This document shows, piece after piece, positions 10,293 to 22,380 of a stretch of DNA of 64,000 bases (positions are counted from its first letter, which is position 1; every line of letters begins with the position of its first letter). This DNA comes from Apodemus sylvaticus. Lineage: Eukaryota; Chordata; Mammalia; Rodentia; Muridae. A model generated the notes under the pieces. The model saw only the letters and a program-made list of their open reading frames with translations, had not been told where the DNA came from and made no database searches. Location: NCBI RefSeq assembly GCF_947179515.1, contig NC_067473.1, forward strand, positions 105,929,282 to 105,993,281. The letters run 5' to 3'. Both the position numbers and the translations under genes were made by a program.

Positions 10293-13200
10293 CAAATTGA
10301 TCTTTATGAATAACCAGGACAAGTCCTCCTTAGACTGAGTATCTGGTGGCATATGTACATTTCCATTATCAAGTTTTCCCTTTTTGACTGAAAGAGCTTG
10401 ATAAGAAGAGGTTAGGAGAAATTCATATGTTGAAATTCACATAGCAAGTCATGGTCCTGAAAAAAATCTCAAAAGGGTATATAGATTTCAATAAGAAGTA
10501 CTTTTCACGTTTCAGAGTTACCATCACAGAGTGTTACTGAAGGAAGAATAAAGATCTTGAGCTCTATATAAGCAAATCACTATTAAAAATACCTTCCTTC
10601 CTTATTTTATTCCAATATCTCTCAAAATATTCACCATATTAATTTCTCTTATTTGTCTAGGAATAACTGTCTTGGCTTTGATTGGAGAGAACCCTACTGC
10701 CTAGGATTTCATTTATTTCTGCAAATCCCCCATCAGATTTGAAAGTTCCCCCAGCAATTACTCTATTTTTGCTTACCTACATTAATTTTTTATATTTAAC
10801 ATATACACTAGAGTTTTTTTATTTCTGAAAGAGTATTCCCCATTGAAGCATTTCTCATTCTTAACATTCACTGCTGACATAGAAACATAATAATATAGAG
10901 TTCTTATCTTCAACATTGACTACATTTGATTCCATATTTCCTTCTTGAAACTCCTCCTTCCCTTGCCTCTCTTATTTTTACATCTTAACTGTACCCATCC
11001 TACAATTTCCTAGTCTCTCTTATCACGTCTCACACTTAGGATCTTTAAAATCCTCATACTATTTATTATCCATGACCTCTCTTTCCCTGTTCTTATGGTC
11101 TCACATTGCTGACCTTATGGTCGTCTGTCTTTCATGCTGCAATTTTATTTTTTTTTCATTTTTAACATGAAATTATATCTATTGTACTTCTGTTCATTTT
11201 TAAAGAGTTGACATTGCAATAATCTTACAACTGTATTTACTACCCAATAATATCTTTAGTTTCCAATGGCTCTACCATTATTCTCCCTTTTACTTTTACT
11301 TTTCTTTTTACTCAAAATTTCCTATTAGTTCTTCAAATACTACACAATCACAAATTCTTTATTTTTGTATTTGATATACAAGGATCTCAAAGATTCTTAA
11401 AACTTTAGCCTTTTATATGTACATAACTAGTATATAGAATATAAAATTATGTTCCATTATTTTCATAACTAAAATGCACTAATTGAACACCTGGAGACAT
11501 ACCTTGAATAAAGATGACAGAAGTAAAACATTTTACATTTTATAGGCTCTAATATGCATTGGTCACTAAGCTAATGTATTAAACCTGGCTACTTTAAAAA
11601 AATAGTATTCAAGACAATACTAGAATATTTCAATCCTTAAATGCTAGTGGATAGGCAGAAGAAAATCTTTTTATTCAGGAAGATAATATATCACAATGTC
11701 TTTTAATTTCTCACAGTGCACTTTCATTTTATTCATTTGGCTTTATTCAAAATATTTTATATGAAATAATTTAAATGTATTGTGAAATTCACAAGTATAA
11801 ACATATAATATTTTAAATAATAGTTTTTTCCATAGTAGTGATTCATGGTATCTGAAGATGTATTACACGATGTAAAGAATATAGACAAAGCTGAACACTG
11901 GGTAGAAACAAGGACAATTACTGATCATTTCCAGCCAAATTTTCAGCACTCTGTTTCAGATGTTGAGCAGTGTGAACAAAGAGTTTATTGAATATAATTT
12001 GTTTTTGACATATTGGTGATTGCAAAATGTCTCCAAAATTTTTAGCTATAAAATCATCAAATGTTAAAAATACATACAGAAATATGGAGATACAGAAATA
12101 TATGTGGTAACTATATTATAATTAATTATATAGTATTGTTTACTCATTATTTTGTCTTTTTCTGCATATTTAAACATTAGGAGAATACACTCAGAAATAA
12201 TATGTGAATCCATGTCTTATTTTGAAATGTACACATTCAATTAAGCACATAATTGTAGTAGTAGTCTCACTTATAGTAGCCTGGATTTACATAAATGCTG
12301 AATCCTTAAGTCCTCAATTTTAAAAAGTACTCTAAACTGTGGCTTCTATTTAAGAATCATTATTATGCACAAGCATGGTAAGAACTTCTGTGTATATAAT
12401 AAAAAGAATATAAACCCATAGAGTGTGACATCATGACTTAATAAAATAAATGTATAAATGTCATACAATTTATTTAAAAATTTTTGAATATTCACTATTG
12501 CACTTCTTAACAAATTTACCACATTAATACTAAGACTAAAGAAGTGTATCCTCAGAAATGCATACTTGCCTATATCTTAGAAACAGAGAAAATAAGAAGG
12601 GAAATTTGTTGTGCGGAAGAAACGGAAAGGTAATAAAGGCAGAAAAAGCATAAGTTTATATGACCAAAATACAGTATATATTTTGATATTTTCAAAAAAT
12701 AAAAATATTATAAATATTGATATCTAAATATTATCAAATGTTGATCATTTTAACAGTGTTACAGGAAGATGGCCAGGAGAAAGCAAAGAAAGGACCATGG
12801 GCATTAGATTTGGTATTGCTTTCACATTTCTAAATTGATTACTTTATCCTGTTTTCTCTCTCTTTGGCAACAATTCATCATAAATATATCAAACAAGTGG
12901 GACTTGTTTTGTGGTTGTAACACTATTATAACATAACATAGAAATATCACAGAAGACAATTGGATGAGAAGGCACAATTCTCACCTTGCAACCAGGTTTG
13001 GAATCAGAGAAAATCCTTCAATAGTGGGTAGACAGTGGACATTAAAGAATGAAATAAAATGGATGATCCTTTATATTCTGTATGAGTCAATGTACCTGGA
13101 AGAAGTAGAATAAAGAGGTCTAATGGTTTACCTGTCAAACATCTGTGCAAAAGAAGACATGATTGAAGACCTCATTTCTTTTCAGTCCTCAAATAACATT

Positions 13201-13409
13201 TTCAATGATTTTTCTAGCCAGTGTTGACTTTGCTTGTCAATGAACACTTATTAGTGAGCAGTAACAGACAGGTTTATAAAATAACTTTCAGTACAGGTCC
13301 TTCAACAAAGGCACAACTACTAGTTATAGTTTACTAGCATAGATTATGAAACCAGACTTTTTTCAACAATTAAATATAGAGAAATGCTTGTGCAACATAT
13401 CGAAGCAGC
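10293..13409. other. Unassigned AT-rich sequence, 3.1 kb
   Basis: The longest stretch without an assignment. About 10,640-11,340 is pyrimidine-rich and could be an ancient antisense repeat, but I cannot place it. No open frame of interest, no RNA gene and no SINE. Confidence 0.5.
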
Positions 13410-13735
13410 ACCTGTCATTAAAATGCTCTTGGTATATTTGCTTGGGGTAAGAAATGAGGAGGCGGAAGTTCTGGGAAGGGATAGAAAATTTTGGGATAGA
13501 GTCAGGCTTGGGAGAAGATTCATCCAGAATTTTGAGGAAGATGACCATGAACCTGAGGAGAGGTAACTTGCCACATGATATGATTTACACTAGAATAAAT
13601 GGGATAATTGAGTTATCAGCTAGCAAGAACAAGACAAAACATTTAACCTAGGCATTTAGTCATAAAATATTGAGTCTCAGAGATCTTATTTTGGGACCTT
13701 GGGCCTGCAGTTATAAATGGGACACTAAGTGCAGG
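13410..13735 (+). repeat. LTR-like interspersed repeat, copy A
   Basis: This segment aligns by eye with 18,570-18,890 along its whole length in the same orientation. Shared blocks include 'acctgtcat/aataaaat', 'tagaataaatgggata', 'gagttatcagctag', 'ggcattt..tcataaaata' and 'tctcagag..ttattttgg'. The pattern resembles a rodent ERV LTR family that I cannot name with certainty. An open plus-strand frame here (13,384-13,566) belongs to the repeat and is not a gene. Confidence 0.65.
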
Positions 13736-15430
13736 GCTAGAATCCAGGTTTAGATCCTGAGAAGTCATGGGCAAGAAAGGTTTAGTGTGCTGCTCTGATC
13801 TGAGGCTGTGGGCAGGCTGCTCTGTGCTCAAAGCAGCTAAAGGCCATCTTATCCCAGGATCCATTGAAAGGTGGAGGATGGAAACTACAGAGAAGCCTAA
13901 TGACTCCTTTAGCAACTTTACTTTACAGCAATGCTAGGCTGATGACCCATTACCAGGAACTTGAATGGGATGTGAGAACAGCTGATTCAGCAGTCAAATG
14001 CCTGAACTATCGCACTGTCTCATAGGTACTCGCAGATGTGGATAGAGACCACAGTTTAGTGATCATACACTGCAGCAACAACTGTCAGAGACCACTGAGA
14101 ATAGCTCATACCATGGTGGGATTCCCCATTCTCCTTCAGTGTGCTTGGTTGTATTGATAGGCTTGTCTCTTTAAGGTTTAGACTGCTCAGCAAAGAAATA
14201 CTGCAGGCAACAGAAACTAGGCCCAAAATAAGTAGAATCTCTGTAAAGGTACAATATGCTTGAAAATAAGCTTAGTTTCTATACAAAGAAAAGAAAACAG
14301 GTAAAAACAATCATAGGTGAAATATTTACTTTGAAATATTGAAATGATTCCTTACAGAGAGAAACATTAAAAAGAAATGTTTTCTAGGTTAAAAAATGGA
14401 GAAAAACAAAATGACAAAAGCACTTGGACCCTATAATATTTTTCCCTAATTTTCAGCATGAAAATGATTGGATGTTCAATAATATTTGCAGTTAAAAACA
14501 TTCTCTTTAAGAAATAGAACATGAAAGAGTACTTAGAGAAGGGTCTTCAATTCTAGATTGAAGACCATGGAACAGAACTTAGAGGGTTCATTAGAGTAAA
14601 ATTCTTCAGAAGAATCTAATCTGGAATGTTCCATCATAGTAGAAAATGTAGTTTCCAATGAGAAAAAACCACAAAAGCTCTAGGAATTAGAAAGACAACC
14701 CATATAAATGCAATAAATACTGAATTAAGTGTATAAATTATATTTAATGCTACCTTAAAATAATGTCATACAATATATAATATGTTTCATTTTGTAGAGT
14801 TTGGGAAATTAAGATATTTACACATGATGATTAATTATACTAATAATGAATTGCTTTGAGCTTCTGCCTTGAATATTAAACGGGATGATTCTGGGATGGC
14901 ACATTTATTAGAGATGATGGCTATTTTGGAGATGCTTTTGCAGATATAAACAGTCAATGATCAAGCATTAGTATCTATTAGAATACAACAATTATTTAAA
15001 CATTGTTCAGTACAACCTGTTACAGGAATATATTACAATATACAGGTCATGCAATTATAAAAGGATTTAACAGGATTTTAAAGGAAATGCTCATAGGATA
15101 CAAGATTTTGAAGAGATAGATAAAATCATGTTGCATTGACTTTAATATATTTAAATGCTGATGAGACAGATAATATATCTGTTGAGACATTGGATTATGG
15201 AAAAATGCTGATCTAAATCATCCTATTCGTATTACAGATGTCAAAATAAATAACAGAATAAAGGAAGGGAATATTATAATTTGGGGGAGAGGATGTATAT
15301 ATGTTTCTACAGAAAAAGAAAAGTTGTGAATTTCTTCTAAATTGATAAAAAGCTGATTTGAGAGGGAGAGACCACCTAAAGATTTTTGGCTACAGATATG
15401 AAGAAAGAAATCAAGATGAAGAACAAAATA

Positions 15431-15432
<2 letters not shown>
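13736..15432. other. Unassigned sequence
   Basis: Mostly AT-rich. The first 450 bases are less so and carry a 90-codon open minus frame with no recognisable domain. If copy A is a proviral LTR, this could be old internal sequence, but I see no pol motif. Confidence 0.4.

Positions 15433-15487
<55 letters not shown>
15433..15487. repeat. (AT)n microsatellite
   Basis: About 55 bases of uninterrupted AT dinucleotide. Confidence 0.98.
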
Positions 15488-15488
<1 letters not shown>

Positions 15489-15635
15489 ATCCTTCTAAAT
15501 GTAAATAGCTTGGAGAATGGCTGAGACATGAAAATGTATTCAGGAGGAACTTCAGGTATGCATAGACAACAAACCTTTGGCTATAAAATTCTCTAGACTT
15601 ATACTATGCTTTTCTTCTTTCTTTCTTGTTTTTTT

Positions 15636-16251
15636 AGTGTCATGCCCAAATTTCTGAGGAACAGCCACACTGATTTCCAAAGTGGTTGCACCATCTTGCA
15701 ATCCCACCAGCAGTGGAGGAGTGTTCCTCTTTCTCCACATCCTTGCCAACACCTGCTGTCTCCTGAGTTTTTGACCTTAGCCATTCTGACTAGTGTGAGG
15801 TGAAATCTCAGGGTTGTTTTGATTTGCATTTCCCTAATGATTAATGATATTGAACATTTCTTAAGGTGTTTCTCAGCCCTCTGAGTTCTTCATGTGAACA
15901 TTCTTTGTTTAGCTCCGTACCCCAAATTTTAATGAGATTATTTGGTTCTCTGGGTTCTACCTTCTTGAGTTCTTTGTATATATTAGATATTAGCCCTCTG
16001 TCGGATTTAGGGTTGGTGAAGATCCTTTCCCAATCTGTTCGTTGACGTTTTGTCCTTTTGACACTGTCCTTTGTCTTACAGAAACTTTGTAGTTTTATGA
16101 GGTTCCATTTGTCAATTCTTGATCTTAAAGTGTAAGCTATTGCTATTCTATTCAGGAACTTTTCCCCTGTTCCCATGTCCTCAATGGTCTTCCCCAGTTT
16201 CTTTTCTATTAGTTTCAGTGTGTCAGGTATTATGTGGAGGTTCTTGATCTA
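15636..16251 (-). mobile_element. Older L1 ORF2 3' fragment, antisense
   Basis: The minus strand matches the last third of L1 ORF2 (compare 62,695-63,300 of the full-length copy in this window) with many substitutions and a few indels. It includes a degraded form of the Cys/His-rich C-terminal segment. The ORF2 frame is broken repeatedly. It lacks a 3' UTR and poly-A on its 3' (left) side and ends at 16,251 against a plus-strand L1 piece. The left flank is pyrimidine-rich. Confidence 0.93.
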
Positions 16252-16912
16252 CTCTGAAGCTAATAGACACTCTGAAGCTTATAGAAAAGAAACTGGGGAA
16301 GACCCTTGAGGACATCGGTACAGGGAGAAAGTTTCTGAACAGAACACCAATAGCGTATGCTCTAAGAGCAAGAATTGACAGATGGGACCTCATAAAATTA
16401 CAAAGTTTCTGTAAGGCAAAGGACACCATCAAGAGGACAATTCGGCAACCAACAAATGGGGAAAAGATCTTCACCAATCCTACATCAGATAGAGGGCTAA
16501 TATCCAATTTATGTAAAGAACTCAAGAAGTTAGACTCCAGAAAACCAAACAACCCTATTAAAAATGGGGGTACAGAGTTAAACAAAGAATTCTCACCTGA
16601 AGAACTTCGGATGGCGGAGAAGCATCTTAAAAAATGCTCAACTTCATTAGTCATTAGGGAAATGCAAATCAAAACAACCCTGAGATTTCATCTTACACCC
16701 GTCATAATGGCTAAGATTAAAAATTCAGGAGACAGCAGGTGTTGGAGAGGGTGTGGAGAAAGAGGAACACTCCTCCACTGCTGGTGGGGTTGCAAATTGG
16801 TACAACCACTCTGGAAATCAGTCTGGCGGTTCCTCTGAAAACTGGGCACCTCACTTCCAGAAGATCCTGCTATACCACTCCTGGGCATATACCCAGAGGA
16901 TTCCCCACCATG
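16252..16912 (+). mobile_element. Young L1 ORF2 3' fragment, no 3' UTR
   Basis: Nearly identical to the younger L1 copies in this window (compare 24,757-25,400). It starts at 'actctgaagctaatag', with a short direct repeat 'cactctgaagct' at the junction, and stops at '..ccccaccatg', just past the ORF2 stop codon. There is no 3' UTR end or normal poly-A. A tetranucleotide AATA repeat follows immediately. The frame is interrupted, so no protein is expected. Confidence 0.93.
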
Positions 16913-16930
16913 AATGAATAAATAAATGAA

Positions 16931-16981
<51 letters not shown>

Positions 16982-16982
16982 A
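16909..16982. repeat. (AATA)n / (AATG)n microsatellite
   Basis: A tetranucleotide run that begins as GAATGAATAAATAAATG and becomes pure AATA, directly abutting the truncated L1. It may be an expanded A-rich tail or a pre-existing repeat at the breakpoint. Confidence 0.95.
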
Positions 16983-17794
16983 ATGGCATCCTAAATTAGC
17001 CAGAAGTAATTTTAAAGGACGAAAGACCCATTCAATGGAGATAGATTGGATTTTTTTGCCCATTCTGTGGATGATAGATATTAGATGTTGTTTAATGGGG
17101 ATGTTTACAAGTATTTTGCTCTTGGAAAGTGTAGCAACAATATGAGGAAGGTGAGACTTAGGTGTTTCTTTTTATATTTCATTTATTCTTCTTTGTCTTT
17201 CATCTAGTGTTTGGTGGAGAAAGGGATAGAAGGTTTGAATGGAAAAAGTGGATATATAGGTATAACAAAGGAATAAGAGTAGTAAAAATACTCTTAAACT
17301 ATAGAGCTATTGCCAGACAAAAATCTTACACTTATATTTTTCTTTGTAAATTGATACAAATTTAAGCCTCTATTTGATTACAACATACTGTGTATCAACT
17401 CTTTTTTTAGGTATTGAAACAATGTAATTCCTAAAAATGCAGTATTAAATTTTAGTTCTTGAAAGCTGCTATTGCAAAAAAGATAAGTAAGAAATACAAG
17501 TTAACAGTCCATTAAACCCAAATAATGATAGATACTAGTTTAGTTAATTACAGAAATATGTTTTTTAGGTAAAACAAGTAGCAAATAACTAGCAAAAAAA
17601 TGTTTCCCTATTCTTCAAATATATCAGAGATATTCACAGATATTTAAAAAATGTTTTATTCCTAATTTTTTGTTTGGTTGTTTGTTTTGGATAATGAAAC
17701 AGATCTGCACCTGCCATAACCCCATTTCTACTTCAAAGAAGCTGATCATCAAAACTTCCTTATGGAGTTTGCTTCAAAAATAGCAAGCCACCAT
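16983..17794. other. Unassigned AT-rich sequence
   Basis: No gene or repeat family recognised. Confidence 0.5.
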
Positions 17795-17945
17795 TGGGCA
17801 AGAAATTACTCTTTGGTAAGGAGGGAGTGGGTGGGTGAGTGGGTGGGGAGCACCATCATAGAAACAGGGGAGGGGGAAGGGATAGAGGCTTTCTGTAGGG
17901 AAAAATGTAAATACATAAAATAATAAGAAAGAAGAAAATACCATT
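17795..17945 (+). mobile_element. Rodent L1 (Lx-type) 3' end fragment
   Basis: 'gtgggtgggtgagtgggtgg', 'agcaccatcatagaaacagg' and 'ggataga(g)gctttctg' match the end of the Lx 3' UTR, followed by 'aaatgtaaatacataaaata'. Only about 150 bases remain. Confidence 0.8.
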
Positions 17946-18569
17946 GCTTCAACTGCTTACATCATGCTCTCCCAAGCATACAATCAAGACACAAGGAAGC
18001 TGACTGCCAAGCTTTGCCAAGACAGGATAAGAAGTCCTTCATATTTCCTGCTTAATAATAAATTCTGTCAGATATCCTTAGCCAGAAGGCCAAGGAATAC
18101 TCCTACAATGCAAAAAAACCTTATGTGATTGTCCAAATAGCCAGCTCCTCTGTCATTTCAATAATTTTGGAATTAACTTGCCAGCACTTCCTTTATACTC
18201 AGATAACATTTATTCATTCTCAGGTTTTTGACAGGGTTGAAGATTAGACTGTTATGTCTTATAATTAAGCATAAGTTGTTTAGAATTTAAGAAAATTTTC
18301 TAAAGTCTAAGAAAATGTTTTAGGTTGGTAATACAATTTATAGAAAGGGATTTAGGTATAAAACTCTGAACATACAAGATAGGATAGTAGAATAATTTCC
18401 CCAAGATTACTCAATACATATGGACTAGATATTGTAAATGTAACCCTTACCTAATAAATTTCATAATTGTCATTACTGTATAAAGTTTATTATTGTAAGA
18501 GAAATAGATTTTTCTTGGACTAAAATGCAGAAATATAGACTCTCTTATGTACTCTATGAAAGTATCATC
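17946..18569. other. Unassigned sequence
   Basis: The first 300 bases are GC-richer and might be an LTR fragment, but I cannot assign a family. No gene. Confidence 0.4.
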
Positions 18570-18890
18570 ACCTGTCAATAAAATACGGTTGGCATATTAG
18601 CTTAGATAGGGTACTAGGTAGTGAGAACTCAGGCAGGGAGAGAGAATCCTGGGATATAGTCAAGTAGGGGAAGATATGCATCTTGGACTCTAAGAAATAG
18701 GATTGCATAAACCTGAGGACATGTTACTAGACACAATGTATGACTTAGCCTAGAATAAATGGGATAAATGACTTAAAAGCTAGTGGAAACAAGCCAAAGC
18801 TTTTAGCATAGGCATTTCATCATAAAATAGGGAATCTCAGAGTCATTATTTTGGAAACATGGATGCAGGTGGAAAAGCCCATGGTTACAA
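18570..18890 (+). repeat. LTR-like interspersed repeat, copy B
   Basis: Second copy of the repeat at 13,410-13,735, same strand, visibly diverged from it. The matching blocks occur in the same order. The spacing of about 5.2 kb would also fit two LTRs of one old provirus, but no internal retroviral motif was recognised between them. Confidence 0.65.
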
Positions 18891-20115
18891 TTAAATGACT
18901 GAGCTATGTAACATTTATTGAAATAAATCATATATAAAAATTGTTTTCCCACACAGCAATCCAAGAATATTAATGTCTCATGATGAGAATCAAGTTTTGC
19001 TCATTTTAGGGAAATAAGTTGCAAAGGATTAACTCATAAATGTATAAACAGAGAAAACTGACTTTTTGGTTATAGATAAAAGAATAAAATTATGAGTGTT
19101 GATTTCGATGTTCATGTTTACAAATGCCACCTGACAAAACCAGCTCTCTCAACCTAACAAACACAATCTTACCATAAATACACTATATTCATGCCTTTCC
19201 ATGATACCTCCCTCGCCTATCTTCTCCACTATACATCATACAATAGTTCTACTCATCAGTTTCTTACATTCAGTAAGATCCGGCTGACTATGTAGCTTCA
19301 CAAGGAGATTTTTGAATTTTTTGGTTTTCTCTTGCTTTATGGAAGGTTGGTTGTAGGGCATTATAAAGTACAAAGCAATCACTGGTCTATAATAAAACCA
19401 CCAAAATTCCACAGCACTTCCAGAAACTACTTAAAAATTTAAAGTTTATTAAAAACATTTTAGTCTACCACAATGTCACCAGGGAAGACTATAGAAACTT
19501 GTAGTAAAGCGGTATGGAGAATGCCTTATTAAGAAAGATAAAACAGTAATCATAATACAAGTATATAGGTCAGTCCCTTGAGACACACTTCCCACAATGG
19601 TACAACCACAAGGAGGTCTGATGGTACATGCACAGGTAAAGCTCAACAGAATAGGATCCTAAATTTCAGCAACTAACACTTGTCTGAAGGAAAATACAAA
19701 TATCTGTATTCTCCTTGAAAAAAATAACACTATCTCACTTAAGCTGAAAAACTATTTTCATCTCTATATAGACCTGTTATCTTCTAAAATCTACCTGAAA
19801 AGTAAATATTCTAACAGAATAAAGTTCTTTCTGTTTTGTAGAATTGAGAGAAACACGTGTAGAGTCATCATCCAAGAAAATCCTTAATCATGTTATAGAC
19901 TAACTTCATCCTCAACACAGACTTAAGCACTGGAAACTGAGAACTAAGGTTGTCAGGAGAAACCTTAAGGAAACTGATGAACTCTAAGTACACTCTCTAT
20001 TCAATATGAATGCCCACAATTGGAGATAAGAAGACATTAGAAAATTAGAAAATGAAATAATCATGGATCTTAATAGAGTCTCTGTGTTTTGATATGCTAA
20101 TAGTTTTAACTATAA
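18891..20115. other. Unassigned AT-rich sequence
   Basis: No gene or known repeat recognised. Confidence 0.5.
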
Positions 20116-20240
20116 CATATATATATATATATGTATATTCTCTATATATATGTATATTCTTTATATATATGTATATGTATATATGTATATGTATATAACA
20201 TATATATATATATATGTATAAAGAATATATATACATATTC
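20116..20240. repeat. AT-rich palindromic microsatellite
   Basis: TA dinucleotides mixed with GTATAT and ATATTCT units. The 3' part (GTATAAAGAATATATATACATATTC) partly mirrors the 5' part, so both strands can fold. Confidence 0.9.
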
Positions 20241-20275
20241 TTCTAAAGCCATGTTTTCTTTAAGAAATATTCTAC

Positions 20276-20462
20276 AAGAGCTAAAGAGGTTGCAAAGTAG
20301 TTAAGAGAGACTACTTTTTCTGCAAAGAACCTAATTTCAGTTCACCAAACAGACAAAGGAAACTCACACTTGCGTGTAACTCTAGCTTCAAGAAACAGAC
20401 ATCCTCAGGACCTTGCAGGCTTTCACACACACCCATAGTCTCACACACCTATGTAAAGCATT
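20276..20462 (+). repeat. B3-type SINE, diverged
   Basis: Follows the B3/B2 order: 'gcaaagtagttaagagag' (box A side), 'tgcaaagaacctaatttcag' (box B side), then 'cacttgcgtgtaactctagc' and a CA-rich right part. No clear TSD. Confidence 0.65.
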
Positions 20463-21310
20463 AAAATTGATTAAGTCCTTTTGAAAGACTTGATCTCAGT
20501 ACTGTAGTCACTTGTTTTTCACCACATGAAACAATAATTTGCTCAATTTCTCTAGTGCCTTCAATCCTTCGTATAAATACCTCTCATGAGTGTAATCTAA
20601 GTGATAGTTTTGATGGAAACAAGAGTCTAAGACATGAGCTTCCAGGTATTAAGCAATCCAGAAAAGATATCAATATTAGGTGGAATACCAGTAGCAAGAT
20701 GCTACCCACCTGTATAGAGTGTCCTTTTGTTTTAGAGAAACAAGAGTATAAATGTTTGCATTTACACTTTGTCGTATTTGTCATCCAACTTTGGAATAAT
20801 TTTTGTTACACAAATAGAATTCAGTTCTATATTGTAGAAGTTGACTAAGCTGATTCTACAAAGGAGTTTTTCAACGTAGATTCATTACATTCTCATTTAC
20901 ACATAGGATATGAAAAGCAGAGATCTGTAACTTCAAGGGGTATTGGTATCAATTTGTTTCTTATTTGTGAAGACACTATTCTGGGATCAAATCAATGTTA
21001 CCATTTAAAGCTGTCTAATGAAAAAATTTACATTCTCTTAGAAATGCAAGCTGGGCATTGGGGGGCGTGTGTAAATAAATGCAATTTATTTGAAAATATA
21101 ACATTTTGTGAAAACATGACAGGTGATGACTGTTCTATAACGAGAATTTACTATGACATTGTAACAGTAGTCCTCTTAGGAGAAGCAATTTCATATTACA
21201 TGACAAATAATGAAATGGAAATTTCTAAGGACTTATGTAGAGAACTTTGTTCAAGTTATATTTCCCTATATATTTAATGACGGTCTATTGGAACTAAGAT
21301 ATTTATTGAA
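20463..21310. other. Unassigned; two small open frames
   Basis: Plus-strand frames of 97 codons (20,555-20,848) and 107 codons (20,954-21,277) are present. Neither shows a recognisable domain, and codon content is AT-driven. I do not call genes. Confidence 0.4.
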
Positions 21311-21383
21311 CTGAGGAAATTGTGTAGTGATTATGGAATCACACCACTTTGCAGAGGAACCAAGTTTAGTTCACAGCACTGAA
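21311..21383 (+). repeat. B3 SINE, left part (split by B1)
   Basis: 'ctgaggaaattgtgtagtga' to 'ggaaccaagtttagttcaca' matches the first half of B3. The element resumes at 21,752 after the nested B1. Confidence 0.6.
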
Positions 21384-21751
21384 ATGATGTTCTTTCTTTT
21401 TTTCTTTTTTTCTTTTTTTCTTTTTTTCTTTTTTTTCTTTTTTTCTTTTTTTCTTTTTTCTTTTTTTCTTTTTTCTTTCTTTTTTTCTTTTTTCTTTCTT
21501 TTTTCTTTTTTCTTTTTTTCTTTTTTTCTTTTTTTTCTTTTTTTTCTTTTTTTTTCTTTTTTTCTTTTTTTCTTTTTTTCTTTTTTTTTTTTTTCTTTTT
21601 TGGAGACAGGGTTTCTCTGTGTAGCCCTGGCTGTCCTGGAACTCACTCTGTAGACCAGGCTGGCCTCGAACTCAGAAATCCGCCTGCCTCTGCCTCCGGA
21701 GTGCTGGGACTAAAGGCATGAACCACCACCACCCAGCTATGATGTTCTTTC
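21384..21751 (-). repeat. B1 SINE with a 200-nt expanded (A6G)n-type tail, nested in B3
   Basis: The B1 body (minus strand) is 21,600-21,738: 'gagacagggtttctctgtgt', 'gaactcactctgtagacca', 'ggcctcgaactcagaaatcc'. The low-complexity T6C-type tract at 21,392-21,599 is its poly-A tail expanded into A/G repeats. A 13-bp TSD (atgatgttctttc) at 21,384-21,396 and 21,739-21,751 encloses both body and tail, proving they form one insertion. A phenylalanine-rich open frame across it is an artefact. Confidence 0.95.
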
Positions 21752-21862
21752 AATTACCTGAAAGCCCCAGAGGATCTAGTGCCCTGTTCTGGCTCTGCAG
21801 TTACTTGTACTCATGTTTACATCTGAACACAGGAATTCATTCACTAAATAAATATAAAATAA
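21752..21862 (+). repeat. B3 SINE, right part (split by B1)
   Basis: 'gaaagccccagaggatctag' and 'gccctgttctggctctgcag' match the middle and right of B3, ending in an A-rich AAATAAATATAAAATAA tail. It continues the left part at 21,311-21,383. Confidence 0.65.
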
Positions 21863-22365
21863 TATTTTATAAGCCAAAAGAGTATATTTACTGTTATTTT
21901 ACACAAATGAAATCTGTATGTATACAGATCAAAAACAAAGTCAATTACATGTGCTCTTACTGCCGTTAAATCTCATTGTAATCTCAGTTCCATAAATTAC
22001 ATATCACTATCATTTTTCTTTGCATTGGAGTATCTTCAATATCAAGTAAATTATATTTTAGACTGTTGGGTTTGCTGCTAAGCCTTCAATGTCAAGTCTG
22101 CTACTTCCCCTCCACTGTAATAAATGAGAATTGAGTATACATTTAAACATATATAAACTTGTGGATGAAGCTGTGGGACATTTGTTAGAATAGAGTTAAG
22201 CTCATGTGTGTTACTTTTGAAAATTAATCAAAACTTTAGTTAATTTCCACATTGGTTACTTCATAGAGAACATAATCGCCTATATTTTTGCTTCTTAAAA
22301 CTGTCAAAGGTGCATGCTAAGTAACATAATGGATAGAATCCTAGGACTTGTAATTCTCATACGAT
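21863..22365. other. Unassigned AT-rich sequence
   Basis: No gene or repeat recognised; it ends at the TSD of the next L1. Confidence 0.5.
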
Positions 22366-22380
22366 AAGAATCAATATGGT
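22366..22380. repeat. L1 target-site duplication, left copy
   Basis: aagaatcaatatggt, repeated exactly at 25,940-25,954, bounds the twin-primed L1. Confidence 0.95.

Noticed and set aside
20555..21277. Two plus-strand frames of 97 and 107 codons
   Set aside because: No domain, no homology recognised, no splice or poly-A context; such lengths occur by chance in AT-rich DNA of this size.
21327..21653. Phenylalanine- or lysine-rich open frames on both strands
   Set aside because: They are translations of the T/C low-complexity tail of a B1 element.
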